DNA of 40,318 nt from assembly GCA_035513295.1 (NCBI GenBank), contig DATKCH010000023.1:1-40318 (forward strand). Direction: 5' to 3'. Position 1 is the stretch's first letter. Each line of letters opens with the position of its first letter. Shown here in pieces: positions 25,021 through 32,876 of the stretch. The notes beneath the pieces were generated by a model. The model was given only the letters and a program-made list of their open reading frames with translations. It did not search any database and had not been told where the DNA came from. The position numbers were made by a program, and so were the translations under genes. Origin of the DNA: DATHRK01 sp035513295 (GTDB lineage: Bacteria; Gemmatimonadota; Gemmatimonadetes; Longimicrobiales; RSA9).

Positions 25021-25614
25021 ATGGCAGATTCGCTGCGGGTTCTCATTGCCGACGATGAGGCCCTTCACAACCTGGCCCTGAGCAGTCAGCTCAAGAGCCT
25101 GGGGCACGACGTCGTCGCCGCCGCCAAGGACGGCGAGGAAGCGGTCGAGAAGGCCCGGGAAACCAAGCCGGACATAGCCTTTCTGGACATCCGCATGCCC
25201 GGGATGGCCGGACCGGACGCGGCCAAGAAGATCTTCCAGGAGCGACCGATTCCGATGGTCATCCTGTCCGCGTACAGCGATGAACGGACGGTACAGGAAG
25301 CCGCCAGCGCGCCGATCTTCCACTACCTCGTGAAGCCGGTGGACTCCAGCGATCTGGCGCCCGCTATTGCCATAGCGCGAAAACGGTTCGCCGAGTGGGA
25401 GCGCACGCGGTCGGAGCGTGACTCGCTACAGCAGAAGCTGGATGAGAGAAAGATCATCGAACGCGCCAAGGGGCTGCTCATGAAGAGCCGCGGACTCAGC
25501 GAGAGCGACGCGTACCGCTTCCTGCAGCGCGCCAGCCAGGACAAAAACACCCCCATGGTCGATCTCGCGCGCAAGATCGTGCTGGCCGCACCGCTGCTCC
25601 AGGACACGCAATGA
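25021..25614 (+). CDS. Response regulator with ANTAR RNA-binding output domain
   Basis: A 197-residue two-component regulator that would act by transcription antitermination. Residues 1-120 are a receiver: acidic pair in VLIADDE, phosphoacceptor D56 (AFLDIRMPG), and the conserved lysine in LVKPVD. A coiled linker (ERTRSERDSLQQKLDE) leads to the ANTAR domain (IIERAKGLLMKSRGLSESDAYRFLQ...), which binds paired hexaloop stem-loops in target RNAs. The start is ATG 25021 with GGGAGA at 25010-25015. The REC-kinase gene follows after 53 bases and glutamine synthetase lies just beyond it, which suggests a link to nitrogen metabolism, as for many ANTAR proteins; targets are not identified. Confidence 0.94.
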   Translation: MADSLRVLIADDEALHNLALSSQLKSLGHDVVAAAKDGEEAVEKARETKPDIAFLDIRMPGMAGPDAAKKIFQERPIPMVILSAYSDERTVQEAASAPIFHYLVKPVDSSDLAPAIAIARKRFAEWERTRSERDSLQQKLDERKIIERAKGLLMKSRGLSESDAYRFLQRASQDKNTPMVDLARKIVLAAPLLQDTQ

Positions 25615-25667
25615 CGGGGCGGGTCCTGGAGAGGATCTCCGGTTCGCCGGGAGACGCGTAAATCAGG

Positions 25668-26822
25668 TTGGGCGACGTATCCAAGGTGGCGCCTGCCCCG
25701 GTGGGTGACCAGCGCGCCTCGTCCTCCATCCTGGTGGTCGACGACGAACCAGCGGCGCGCGATTTCATGGCGGACGTGCTGGAGTCACAGGGCTTCGAGG
25801 TCGCGACCGCCGGGCGCGCAGAAGAGGCCCTCGACCTCCTCGACGGGGTGGACCTGGTCATCCTCGATGCGATGCTTCCCGGCATAGACGGCTGGGAGGT
25901 CTGCCGGGAGATCAAGAGGCGACTGGGCCCGCTCTTCCCGGTGGTCATGGTCACGGCCCGCACGGGGTCCGAGGATGTCGTGCGCACGTTCGCGGCCGGC
26001 GCCGACGACTACGTCGCCAAGCCATTCGGCGTCGCGGAGCTCGTCGCGCGCGTCCGCACTCGTCTCCGCATCTACCAGGCCGAGCGCGAGCTTCAGAAGG
26101 CCAGCGAGCGCCTCGCGGACCTCGCCGACCAGAACTACGAGCTCTACCAGCAGGCGCTGCAGGACGCCGAGGAGCGCTCGCTGTTGCTGCGCGAGATCGA
26201 TCACCGCGTGCGCAACAACCTGTCGGTCATCCTCGGGCTCGTGAGCCTGGAGCGAGCCCGCCAGCCCGCCCGCCCCGTCGATGAGGCCCTACACCGGCTG
26301 GAGACCCGCCTGCGATCCTTCCTGGTCGTGTACGAGTCCCTGCGCAACCAGTCGTACCGCGGCGTGCCCATCGTCGAGGTCGCCGAGCGGCTGCTTCTGC
26401 GCTTGCGGGGTGCGTCTCACGGCGAGGTCGAGGTGAGCTTCGACGGCGAGGACCTCGAGCCGCTGTCCGAGCGCCAGGGGTTCGCGCTGGCCATGGTCCT
26501 CAACGAGCTCGTGGAGAACGCGATGCGCTACGGCGCGGCGACCCTGGGCGGCGCGCCGCGGGTGACGCTGCGGCTGAGGGAGCGGAAGGGCCGCGTCCTG
26601 GCCACCGTCTGCGACGGAGGCGAGGGCTACGATGAGGAGGCGGAGAGCGAGCGCGATCCGGGCAGCGGCCTGGCACTCGTGGACGCGCTGCTACGCGACG
26701 AGCTGGGCGGGACGGTGACGCGGCAGACGGGGCACGCGGGTCACTGCGTCATTGTGGAGTTTCCCAGGCAGCCGGTGGAGGAGCCGCGGCCGTCGCCCGA
26801 CGCCCCGCGGCCCCCCGCCTGA
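25668..26822 (+). CDS. Receiver-domain histidine kinase (HisKA_2 type)
   Basis: Soluble signalling protein of 384 residues. The N-terminal receiver has SILVVDDEP, D67 (VILDAMLPG) and the K of YVAKPFG; a coiled-coil region (residues about 130-170) connects to the kinase. The dimerisation/phosphorylation domain has H179 in EIDHRVRNNLSVI, the HisKA_2/HWE-like H box, and the ATPase has the N box NELVENAMRYG, with GSGLALVDALLRDELGG near the end. No membrane segment exists, so it must receive its signal from another kinase or protein. The start TTG 25668 is uncertain (GTG 25686 is possible). It likely phosphorylates the ANTAR regulator encoded just upstream. Confidence 0.9.
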   Translation: MGDVSKVAPAPVGDQRASSSILVVDDEPAARDFMADVLESQGFEVATAGRAEEALDLLDGVDLVILDAMLPGIDGWEVCREIKRRLGPLFPVVMVTARTGSEDVVRTFAAGADDYVAKPFGVAELVARVRTRLRIYQAERELQKASERLADLADQNYELYQQALQDAEERSLLLREIDHRVRNNLSVILGLVSLERARQPARPVDEALHRLETRLRSFLVVYESLRNQSYRGVPIVEVAERLLLRLRGASHGEVEVSFDGEDLEPLSERQGFALAMVLNELVENAMRYGAATLGGAPRVTLRLRERKGRVLATVCDGGEGYDEEAESERDPGSGLALVDALLRDELGGTVTRQTGHAGHCVIVEFPRQPVEEPRPSPDAPRPPA

Positions 26823-26828
26823 CGCGCC

Positions 26829-28277
26829 TCAGTAGGTCAGGTACCGCTCGATCTCCCACTGGTGCACCTGGCTGATGTAGTCCTCCCACTCCTGCTCCTT
26901 CGCCGCGACGAAGTGCTCGAACACGTGGTCGCCGAGCACGTCCTTCATGATGTCGTCCTTCTTCAGGTGCTCGATCGCCTCCCCGAGGGAACGCGGCAGC
27001 TGGCGAATCTTGTAGCGCCGCCGCTCGCGCACGGTGAGCGCGAAGATGTTCTTGTCGACCGGGTCGGGTGGGGTGAGCTCGCGGCGCACGCCGTCCAAGC
27101 CCGCGCCCAGTTGCACGGCCAGCGCCAGATAGGGGTTTGCCGCGGGGTCCGGCATGCGCAGCTCCATGCGCGTGCCCGCGCCGCGGCGGGCGGGGATGCG
27201 CACCATCGGGGAGCGGTTGCGGTGCGACCAGGCCACGTTGACGGGCGCTTCGTATCCGGGAACGAGCCGCTTGTAACTGTTCACGAGCGGGTTGGTGACC
27301 GCCACCAGACCCTGCGCGTGCTCCAGGACGCCGGCCACGTACGACCGCATGACCGCCGACAGCCCGTCCTCGTCCTCCCCGTCGTAGAAGGCGTTGACTC
27401 CGTCCCTGAAGAGCGACTGGTGGGTGTGCATCCCCGAGCCGTTCTGCCCGAAGATGGGCTTGGGCATGAACGTGGCGTGGAGCCCGTGCTGGAGCGCGAC
27501 GTTCCTGACGACCCACTTGAACGTGGCGAGCTGGTCGGCGGTGATCATCGCGTCTTCGTAACGGAAGTCCACCTCGTGCTGGCCCGGCGCCACCTCGTGG
27601 TGCGCGGCCTCGACCTCGAAGCCCATGGCCTCCAGCGTGTTGACGATGTCTCGCCGGGCGATCTCGCCCAGGTCCACCGGCGTCAGGTCGAAATACCCGC
27701 CCGAGTCGTGCGTCACCGTCGTCGGGCGGCCGTCCGCGGCGCGCTGGAAGAGGAAGAACTCGGCTTCGCAGCCCGCCTTCATCGCGTAACCCAGCTCCGC
27801 GGCCGCGCCCACCTGGCGACGCAACACGTGGCGGGGATCACCCGGGAAGGGCTCCTCGTCCGCCGTGTAGACGTCGCAGATCAGGCGCGCCACGCGGTTG
27901 TCGGGGTCGCCCCAGGGAACCACCGCGAACGTTTCGAAGTCGGGCTTCAGGAGCATGTCCGACTCCTCGATCCGCACGAAGCCCTCGATGGAGGACCCGT
28001 CCATCATGATGTCGCCGTCCAGCGCCTTCTCGAACTGGCTTTCCGGCACCTCGACGTTCTTGATGACGCCCATGATGTCCGTGAACTGGAGGCGCAGGAA
28101 CCGGACGGAATTGGCTCCCATCAGCTCCAACAGGTCGGTGCGCGACGCGCCCGTCGTGCGGGGGACGAAGACCTGCTTCCCGCGCGAGGGCAGCTTGTGT
28201 CCGGGGACCATGTCTGCGTAGACGGCCTCGCCGTGTCCCGCCGTTCGCGACCTGGTCGCGGTGCCGGATCCGCTCAT
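26829..28277 (-). CDS. glnA: Glutamine synthetase, type I
   Basis: ATP-dependent synthesis of glutamine from glutamate and ammonium; forms dodecamers. The 482-residue sequence shows RFLRLQFTDIMGVIKNVE, DGSSIEGF, CEAEFF, the active-site HHEVAPGQHEVDFRY, KPIFGQNGSGMHTHQSL (ATP/metal region) and VNSYKRLVPGYEAPVNVAWS. The tyrosine adenylylation loop of the I-beta type is absent, and the length fits the I-alpha (Bacillus-like) type. A N-terminal extension of about 45 residues, before the usual start, is poorly conserved; ATG 28211 is an alternative start. It is convergent with the kinase, six bases apart, and has its own promoter. Confidence 0.96.
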   Translation of the reverse strand: MSGSGTATRSRTAGHGEAVYADMVPGHKLPSRGKQVFVPRTTGASRTDLLELMGANSVRFLRLQFTDIMGVIKNVEVPESQFEKALDGDIMMDGSSIEGFVRIEESDMLLKPDFETFAVVPWGDPDNRVARLICDVYTADEEPFPGDPRHVLRRQVGAAAELGYAMKAGCEAEFFLFQRAADGRPTTVTHDSGGYFDLTPVDLGEIARRDIVNTLEAMGFEVEAAHHEVAPGQHEVDFRYEDAMITADQLATFKWVVRNVALQHGLHATFMPKPIFGQNGSGMHTHQSLFRDGVNAFYDGEDEDGLSAVMRSYVAGVLEHAQGLVAVTNPLVNSYKRLVPGYEAPVNVAWSHRNRSPMVRIPARRGAGTRMELRMPDPAANPYLALAVQLGAGLDGVRRELTPPDPVDKNIFALTVRERRRYKIRQLPRSLGEAIEHLKKDDIMKDVLGDHVFEHFVAAKEQEWEDYISQVHQWEIERYLTY

Positions 28278-28592
28278 GACGTGTTCGACTCCTGGGAGGG
28301 GTGGGTTTCCTGGAAGCCCGCAAGCTATCGGCCACCGGGCGCGACGTCAACGATTTTCTGTACAAATCGCTCGAATCGGCGCTTCCGCGTCTCGATGCCG
28401 TGTATCGAGTGACGATCTGTGAAGGCAATCGGACACATCACGCAAATTTTCGCTGGCGCGGGGGGGGTAATGGCGTCCGTGCCGCGCCCGCGCCCTGCCG
28501 GCGCAAGCGCGCCGAGGTCCCGGTCCGGGCGTGTTCGATCCCGTGCTCCGGGGCACGTTGACCTCCGGCTCGGGTTCGGCCACGTTGCCACC
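28278..28592. other. Intergenic region between divergent glnA and the prenyl-synthase-like gene
   Basis: A 315-base gap. It holds the glnA promoter near the left end and, around 28460, a run of eight or more G. The right part contains no clear promoter, terminator or conserved structure and the small open frames there are not convincing genes. Confidence 0.5.
28322..28350 (-). promoter_or_regulatory. Sigma70-type promoter for glnA
   Basis: On the minus strand, TTGACG (28350-28345), a 17-base spacer and TAGCTT (28327-28322). The start of transcription would be near 28315, giving a leader of about 38 bases. Confidence 0.55.
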
Positions 28593-29567
28593 ATGCCGAC
28601 GCTCTCCGAGCTCCTGCGCGAGGCCAGCCGAACCTTCGCCATCGGGATCGAGCTGCTACCCGACCCGCTGCGCGCCGAAGTGCGCATCGCGTACCTGCTA
28701 CTGCGCGTTTCGGACTACCTCGAGGACAACGAGGAGATGGATGCCGAAACGAAGAGCGGGCTGCTGAAGTCGTGGGAGGGCGTGCTGGCCGGGACGACGC
28801 CCCGGGGGGAGGTGCTGCCGCGGCTCGACGCCGCCCGGGACCCGACGCCGGACGCCATGGTGGCGCGGCACGCGCGGGCCGTGCTGGCCGGTCTCGAAGA
28901 GCTCGGCCCGCGCGCGCGCGACATCGTGACCGGATACGTGCGGGAATCGACCCTGGGCATGGCCCGGTGGGTCGAACGCGGACCGGACTTCGCGACGGAA
29001 GCGGACCTCGACGACTACATGCACGAGGTCGCGGGGCGCGTAGGGTATCTCCTGACCGACCTGTTCGCCTACCGCGAGCCGGCCACGCTCGGCCCGAGGC
29101 GCCTGGAGATGATGGAGCCCGCGCGCGAGTTCGGGCTCGCCCTCCAGACGGTCAACGTAATCCGCGGGCTGCACTCCGATCGGGATCGCGGATGGGTGTA
29201 CGTGCCACGCTCGTTCCTGGGAGATTTCAGGGGGGGCGCGTCGGCGCTGTTTCGGCCGGAGAACCGCGACGCCGCGCTGGCCGCGCTCGACGCGCTGGTC
29301 CGCAAGGCCGAGCGGCATCTCGACGTCGCTCGGGGATACGTTCGGTCGATCCCGCGGCGGCACCACGGCATACGGCTGTTCTGCCTCCTGCCGCTCCTGT
29401 TCGCCGTGCGCACGCTGGCGATCAGCCGCGCGAACCCCGCGGTTTTCGACGCCGAGACGAAAATCACGCGCGGGGAGGTGAAGCGAATCGTCGGGACGGC
29501 GCGCCTGCTGGGAGCCTCGAATGCGTGGATGGAGTGGTACTGCGACCGGCTCGCGGTGGTGGGGTAG
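28593..29567 (+). CDS. Squalene/phytoene synthase family protein
   Basis: Head-to-head prenyl synthase-like protein of 324 residues. The first aspartate-rich motif is present as D41-x3-D45 (RVSDYLEDNEE). The second, normally DxxxD, reads RGLHSD: G192 replaces the first aspartate while D196 remains (VNVIRGLHSDRDRGWVYVP). The GYV.EST.GMARWV and DDYMHEVAGRVGYLLT segments fit the family. The start ATG 28593 is chosen because the frame upstream is non-conserved; the ribosome site is weak. It stands alone between glnA and fur. It may make squalene or a carotenoid precursor, or be a divergent paralogue with another substrate. Confidence 0.85.
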   Translation: MPTLSELLREASRTFAIGIELLPDPLRAEVRIAYLLLRVSDYLEDNEEMDAETKSGLLKSWEGVLAGTTPRGEVLPRLDAARDPTPDAMVARHARAVLAGLEELGPRARDIVTGYVRESTLGMARWVERGPDFATEADLDDYMHEVAGRVGYLLTDLFAYREPATLGPRRLEMMEPAREFGLALQTVNVIRGLHSDRDRGWVYVPRSFLGDFRGGASALFRPENRDAALAALDALVRKAERHLDVARGYVRSIPRRHHGIRLFCLLPLLFAVRTLAISRANPAVFDAETKITRGEVKRIVGTARLLGASNAWMEWYCDRLAVVG

Positions 29568-29585
29568 ACGCCGCCAGGTCCGGGG

Positions 29586-30020
29586 TCAGGCCCCGCAGCG
29601 CGCGCACACGCCCACGAGCTCCAGACGGTACCCGTGCACCTGGAACCCCTCGACCGGCCGCAGCGGCTCCACGGCGTCCGGCTCGAGGTGGCCCGGGATG
29701 TCGCGCACCGACCCGCACCTCAGGCAGCGCGCGTGGTGATGCGGGTCTGTGCGCCCGTCGTAGCGGGCGGAGCCGTCGCCGTACGTCAGCTTGCTGGCGA
29801 GCCCGCAACCGACGAGTGTCTCGAGTGACTTGTAGACCGTCGCGAGCGAGATGTCGGGGATCTCCGAGCGCACGGCCAGGAAAACGTCATCGGCCGTCGG
29901 ATGCGTCTCCGTCCCGGCGAGGAAGCGGTACACGGCGGCGCGCTGCTCCGTGTACCTCTGGCCGCTCGCGTCGAGTGCCTCGCGCAGGGCGGCGTCCGTT
30001 TCGTGGCGTGTGACGGGCAT
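29586..30020 (-). CDS. Fur-family metal-dependent regulator
   Basis: DNA-binding repressor of 144 residues. The winged helix includes RYTEQRAAVYRFL and PDISLATVYKSLETLV; the metal-binding part has DPHHHARCLRCG and a C-terminal CARCGA, so both CxxC pairs of the structural zinc site are present. This fits Fur/PerR; I cannot tell iron from peroxide sensing by sequence alone. The start is ATG 30020, which fits the promoter at 30087-30115; a GTG at 30074 would lie too close to the transcription start. It converges on the prenyl-synthase-like gene (18-base gap, with CGGGG/CCCCG at 29581-29595 able to form a hairpin). Confidence 0.93.
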   Translation of the reverse strand: MPVTRHETDAALREALDASGQRYTEQRAAVYRFLAGTETHPTADDVFLAVRSEIPDISLATVYKSLETLVGCGLASKLTYGDGSARYDGRTDPHHHARCLRCGSVRDIPGHLEPDAVEPLRPVEGFQVHGYRLELVGVCARCGA

Positions 30021-30086
30021 CTTGTCCGAGTCGCTGGATTCCGGTTGGATTGATCGCGCGGCGTAGAATCGCACCGGTACCGGTCA

Positions 30087-30115
30087 AACCTAGAGAAACC
30101 GACCCGTCGCGTCAA
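30087..30115 (-). promoter_or_regulatory. Sigma70-type promoter for the fur-like gene
   Basis: On the minus strand, TTGACG (30115-30110), a 17-base spacer and TAGGTT (30092-30087). It lies in a locally AT-rich stretch that separates the divergent fur-like and receiver-like genes. Confidence 0.5.
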
Positions 30116-30125
30116 TAGTAATTCT

Positions 30126-30139
30126 CCATACAAATATGG
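30126..30139. promoter_or_regulatory. Palindrome CCATA-CAAA-TATGG, possible operator
   Basis: A perfect 5-base inverted repeat with a 4-base centre, located between the fur-like promoter and the receiver-like gene in the most AT-rich part of the neighbourhood. It is too short to equal a classical Fur box, but the position suits autoregulation. Confidence 0.35.
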
Positions 30140-30149
30140 CTACAAACGG

Positions 30150-30545
30150 TTGACTGACAACGAGTTGGACCACAGAAAAGCCGACCCTTCCGCGGTCGAT
30201 GTCGTGGCCCTGTGTCCGGACCTGCTGTTCGCCTCCAAGATCAGAGGAGCCGGGCGCGGCCTGGGCGTGCGCGTCGAGGTGGTTCGGAGCGCCGCGCGAG
30301 TTCTGAGCGAGCTCGAGGGGCGGCCTGGCCGGCGCACGCTCGTCCTCGTCGATCTCGCCGCCGCGCGCGACGGCGTGGACGCGATCGCGGAGGTGAGAGA
30401 GCGCTTCCCCGCGGTCGAGGTGATCGCGTTCGCCCCCCATGTCGCGACCGAGATCATCCAGGCCGCGCGCGCGGCGGGAGCCGGCAGGGTGCTGGCCCGC
30501 TCGGCGTTCGCCGCGCAGCTGCCGGACATCCTGGCGGGCCGCTAG
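30150..30545 (+). CDS. Degenerate receiver-domain protein
   Basis: A single-domain protein of 131 residues that resembles a response-regulator receiver. Strand 1 reads VVALCPDLLFASKI, so the usual acidic pair is lost; D68 (LVLVDLAAARDG) is in the phosphoacceptor place; the fourth-strand Ser/Thr is alanine (VIAFAPHV) and the K-P motif is replaced by ARS. It therefore probably does not work by normal phosphotransfer. The start TTG 30150 is uncertain, with TTG 30165 an alternative. It is divergent from fur-like gene and convergent with dksA, sharing a terminator. Function unknown. Confidence 0.7.
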   Translation: MTDNELDHRKADPSAVDVVALCPDLLFASKIRGAGRGLGVRVEVVRSAARVLSELEGRPGRRTLVLVDLAAARDGVDAIAEVRERFPAVEVIAFAPHVATEIIQAARAAGAGRVLARSAFAAQLPDILAGR

Positions 30546-30570
30546 CCGTCAGAGGTCAGGATCCAACGCA

Positions 30571-30600
30571 CGAAAAAGGCGCCCGCCCGGCGCCTTTTCG
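30571..30600. terminator. Bidirectional intrinsic terminator
   Basis: A perfect 10-base stem AAAAGGCGCC (30574-30583) and GGCGCCTTTT (30589-30598) with a 5-base loop, flanked by T runs on both strands. It lies between the ends of the receiver-like gene and the convergent dksA-like gene and can serve both. Confidence 0.8.
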
Positions 30601-30638
30601 CGTGTGTGCCGCGGGGTGTGCCGCGGGCGGCGCAGGCT

Positions 30639-31031
30639 TCAAGCGGCGTCGGCTTCCTCGCGCCGCTTGCAGTCGATGCAGTAACGCGCGTGGGGCAGCG
30701 CGTCCAGTCGCTCGAAGTCCAGCAGGCTTCCGCAGTTGTGGCACTGCCCGAACTTCGCCGGTTCCTTGTAGAGCCGGCGCAACGCCTCCTCGACCCGATA
30801 GAGGTAGCGCCCCTCCTTGCTGGCGAAGAGCAGCATCTTTTCGCGCTCCATCGCGTCGGTCCCCAGGTCGGCGATATGGTCGGAGTACGAGTAGAGGTCG
30901 CTGTCCGCCTGCTCGGCCGACTGCTTCGCGACCTCTTCGAACTGCCCGAGGGAGCGGAGCGCGCGCTCGCGCTCGCGCAGGAGCCGCTCCTCCAGGTGTT
31001 CGATCTGCTTTTTCGTCAGTTTCCTGGCCAT
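30639..31031 (-). CDS. DksA/TraR-type zinc-finger protein
   Basis: RNA-polymerase-binding regulator of 130 residues. An N-terminal coiled coil (residues about 5-75, with HLEERLLRERERALRSL) is followed by KEPAKFGQCHNCG and ARYCIDCK, a complete C4 zinc finger (CxxC-x17-CxxC). This matches DksA-like proteins that bind the polymerase secondary channel and act with ppGpp; the acidic tip residues of DksA are not clearly the classic pair, so its activity may differ. The start ATG 31031 has AAGGGAG upstream. It has a promoter at 31113-31141 and ends at the shared terminator. Confidence 0.92.
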   Translation of the reverse strand: MARKLTKKQIEHLEERLLRERERALRSLGQFEEVAKQSAEQADSDLYSYSDHIADLGTDAMEREKMLLFASKEGRYLYRVEEALRRLYKEPAKFGQCHNCGSLLDFERLDALPHARYCIDCKRREEADAA

Positions 31032-31112
31032 CGAAAACTCCCTTGTCCGCCCCCCGCGACGCGCGACACGACCCTGAGCGGGGAGAGCCGGCGCCGCGCC
31101 ATCAGAGGACGA

Positions 31113-31141
31113 AGAATACCCAAGGTGCGCGCCGCCGACAA
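31113..31141 (-). promoter_or_regulatory. Sigma70-type promoter for the dksA-like gene
   Basis: On the minus strand, TTGTCG (31141-31136), a 17-base spacer and TATTCT (31118-31113), with transcription expected near 31106 and a leader of about 75 bases. Confidence 0.45.
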
Positions 31142-31221
31142 CCGAATCGGGGCGCTGCTACCCCGGCGGCGCGGCGGGGGTCCGGGCGCCTCGGCGCGCC
31201 GAGCTGTTTGCGCCGAAAGGC

Positions 31222-32430
31222 TCAGAAATAGGTCGCCAGGGAGAACTGCACGCCGGCATGGTCGCCGCGGTTCTCGAAGCGGTCACGCGTGCCGCCGCGC
31301 ACGAGATCGAGCTTGACCGCGGACTCGGGCGTCGGGTGGAAGTTCAGGCCCGCGGTGACGCGCCACGTGCTGTCGCCGGGGCGATCGGTGTCGAAGTCGA
31401 CGGCGTCCACGCGCGCCGCGGCCGCGAGGTACGACGCCGGCAGCGTGCGGAACCACCCACGGCCGAAAGGCCGCACGAGGTCCGCGAAGACGCCCCTCTG
31501 GCCGGACGCGAAGATGCCCACGAGGCCGGGCGGGATGTCCACGTCGACCGTCGCGGCCTCCGCGGTCAGGGTGAACCCCGCGACGGCGATCTCGAAGTCG
31601 CCCACGAATACCGTGACGTCGCGCCGCTCATCGATCGCCAGCCCCTCGTCGTCGAACACGTTGTAGGCGCCGTGGTGCGCGCTGAAGCCCACCTCCGCGG
31701 CGGTCGATGGCGAGTACGCGAGCCGCCCCACCAGCGCGGGGGAGGCGTTGTTGTCCTCGAAGTTGCCGCGGCCGAGCGGCAGGCGGGTGCCTTCCTCGGC
31801 GTCGTCGATCAGGCCCGAGTGGAAGCCGTTGACGCCGTAGACTTCGTAGCTGACCCGGCCCGCGCCGAGGGGGACGAGGCCGAACACCCCCAGGCCGGGC
31901 TCGGACAGCGCGACGCCCAGCAGCTCCGTGGATACGAAGGGGCGGTCCGTGAACGGGTTCAGCGGGCTGTCGTGGGCGAGGTTGAAACGACCCAGCGGCG
32001 ACAGGATCATGCCAGCGCGCAGCGCGACCGCGGGGTGCAGCAGCAGGTCGATCGCGGCGAACTCGAGCTTGACCTCCTCGCCCCCCTCCTCGAACTCCAG
32101 CTCCGCGCCGAAACGCACGATGTCGCTCACGCGCGCGGCGGTGAAGAGGTTGAAGCGCTTGGCGATGAAACCGGCCTCGCCGGTGACCCCGTCCTCGCGC
32201 AGCCAGACCGCATGGGCCTCCGCGTAGCCGCCGATCGCCGCGCGGCCCGCGATCGAGCCCAGGTAAGGCTTGTCGTAGATGCCCCCGCGCACGAAGGGCC
32301 TGTCTACCGCGGAGTCCGGAACCTGCGCGGCCAGCGCGGCGGGCACGAGCAGCGCCGGCGCGACGGGGACCAGCACGGCCAGCGCGGCGAGAGCGCGCGC
32401 GCGACGGGGAATCGCGGCGGCGCAGCTCAC
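31222..32430 (-). CDS. Outer-membrane porin-like protein
   Basis: Secreted protein of 402 residues. The N-terminal signal (ALAALAVLVPVAPALLVPAALA, then AQVPDS) is followed by a long beta-rich sequence with features of phosphate-selective or general porins: GGYAEAHAVWLR, GAELEFEEGGEEVKLEFAAIDLLLHPAVALRAGMILSP in pieces, PLGRFNLAHDSPLNPFTDRPF, and a final VQFSLATYF with terminal Phe. Length fits a 16-strand barrel. The GTG start at 32430 overlaps the Rieske stop (GTGA). It is the last gene of the six-gene operon, so it probably provides entry for the metal or solute that the operon handles. Confidence 0.85.
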   Translation of the reverse strand: MSCAAAIPRRARALAALAVLVPVAPALLVPAALAAQVPDSAVDRPFVRGGIYDKPYLGSIAGRAAIGGYAEAHAVWLREDGVTGEAGFIAKRFNLFTAARVSDIVRFGAELEFEEGGEEVKLEFAAIDLLLHPAVALRAGMILSPLGRFNLAHDSPLNPFTDRPFVSTELLGVALSEPGLGVFGLVPLGAGRVSYEVYGVNGFHSGLIDDAEEGTRLPLGRGNFEDNNASPALVGRLAYSPSTAAEVGFSAHHGAYNVFDDEGLAIDERRDVTVFVGDFEIAVAGFTLTAEAATVDVDIPPGLVGIFASGQRGVFADLVRPFGRGWFRTLPASYLAAAARVDAVDFDTDRPGDSTWRVTAGLNFHPTPESAVKLDLVRGGTRDRFENRGDHAGVQFSLATYF

Positions 32431-32876
32431 GGGATCCGGATCACGAGCGCGTCGCCGTCCCGGCGCGTCTCGTAGCGCGTGAGGGCGCGCTCGGCGGGAC
32501 CCCGCACGACGACGCCCGTGCGCTCGTAGACGGAGCCGTGGCAAGGGCACACGAGCTGCCTGCCGGCGATGTCCACGGTGCATCCCTGGTGCGTGCAGAT
32601 GGGAGACAGAGCCGCGTGCGCGCCGTCCCCGAGCGACAGGACGTAGACGGGGTGGGGGAGCCCCGCCGGGGCGAGCTTGAGCCAGCCGCCCGGCCCGATG
32701 AGCCCGGGGTGGTCGCGCAGGTCGATGCGGACCAGGCCGTCGCGCGGGGTGACGGGCAGCGCGGTGACGCCGCCGCAGGCGCCCAGCCCGAGCGCGAGCG
32801 TGGCGCCGCAGGAACGCGCGATGAACGCGCGTCGCGTGGTCGGCCTCGGCGCGGCGGCACCGGGCGCGCGCGTCAC
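32427..32876 (-). CDS. Rieske [2Fe-2S] protein with Tat-type signal
   Basis: Exported electron-transfer protein of 149 residues. The N-terminus has TTRRAFIARSCGATLALGLGAC, that is, a twin-arginine motif and hydrophobic stretch, possibly also a lipobox. The cluster motifs are C94-T-H96 with C99 and C110-P-C112-H113, so both Cys/His pairs and the disulfide pair (C99/C112) are present, as in cytochrome bc-type Rieske domains. No cytochrome b partner is encoded nearby, so it likely serves the operon's oxidase or di-haem protein. GTG starts at 32876 overlap the preceding stop by four bases; its own stop overlaps the porin start. Confidence 0.92.
   Translation of the reverse strand: MTRAPGAAAPRPTTRRAFIARSCGATLALGLGACGGVTALPVTPRDGLVRIDLRDHPGLIGPGGWLKLAPAGLPHPVYVLSLGDGAHAALSPICTHQGCTVDIAGRQLVCPCHGSVYERTGVVVRGPAERALTRYETRRDGDALVIRIP

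Noticed and set aside
28278..28321. ANTAR target RNA in the glnA leader
   Set aside because: The predicted leader of about 38 bases is too short for two hexaloop stem-loops and none is visible.
26862..28412. 516-residue plus-strand frame across glnA
   Set aside because: glnA on the minus strand has all active-site motifs; this frame is a mirror.
31190..31203. Palindrome CTCGGCGCGCCGAG as a terminator for the porin operon
   Set aside because: No T tract follows on the minus strand and such GC palindromes are frequent at this base composition.
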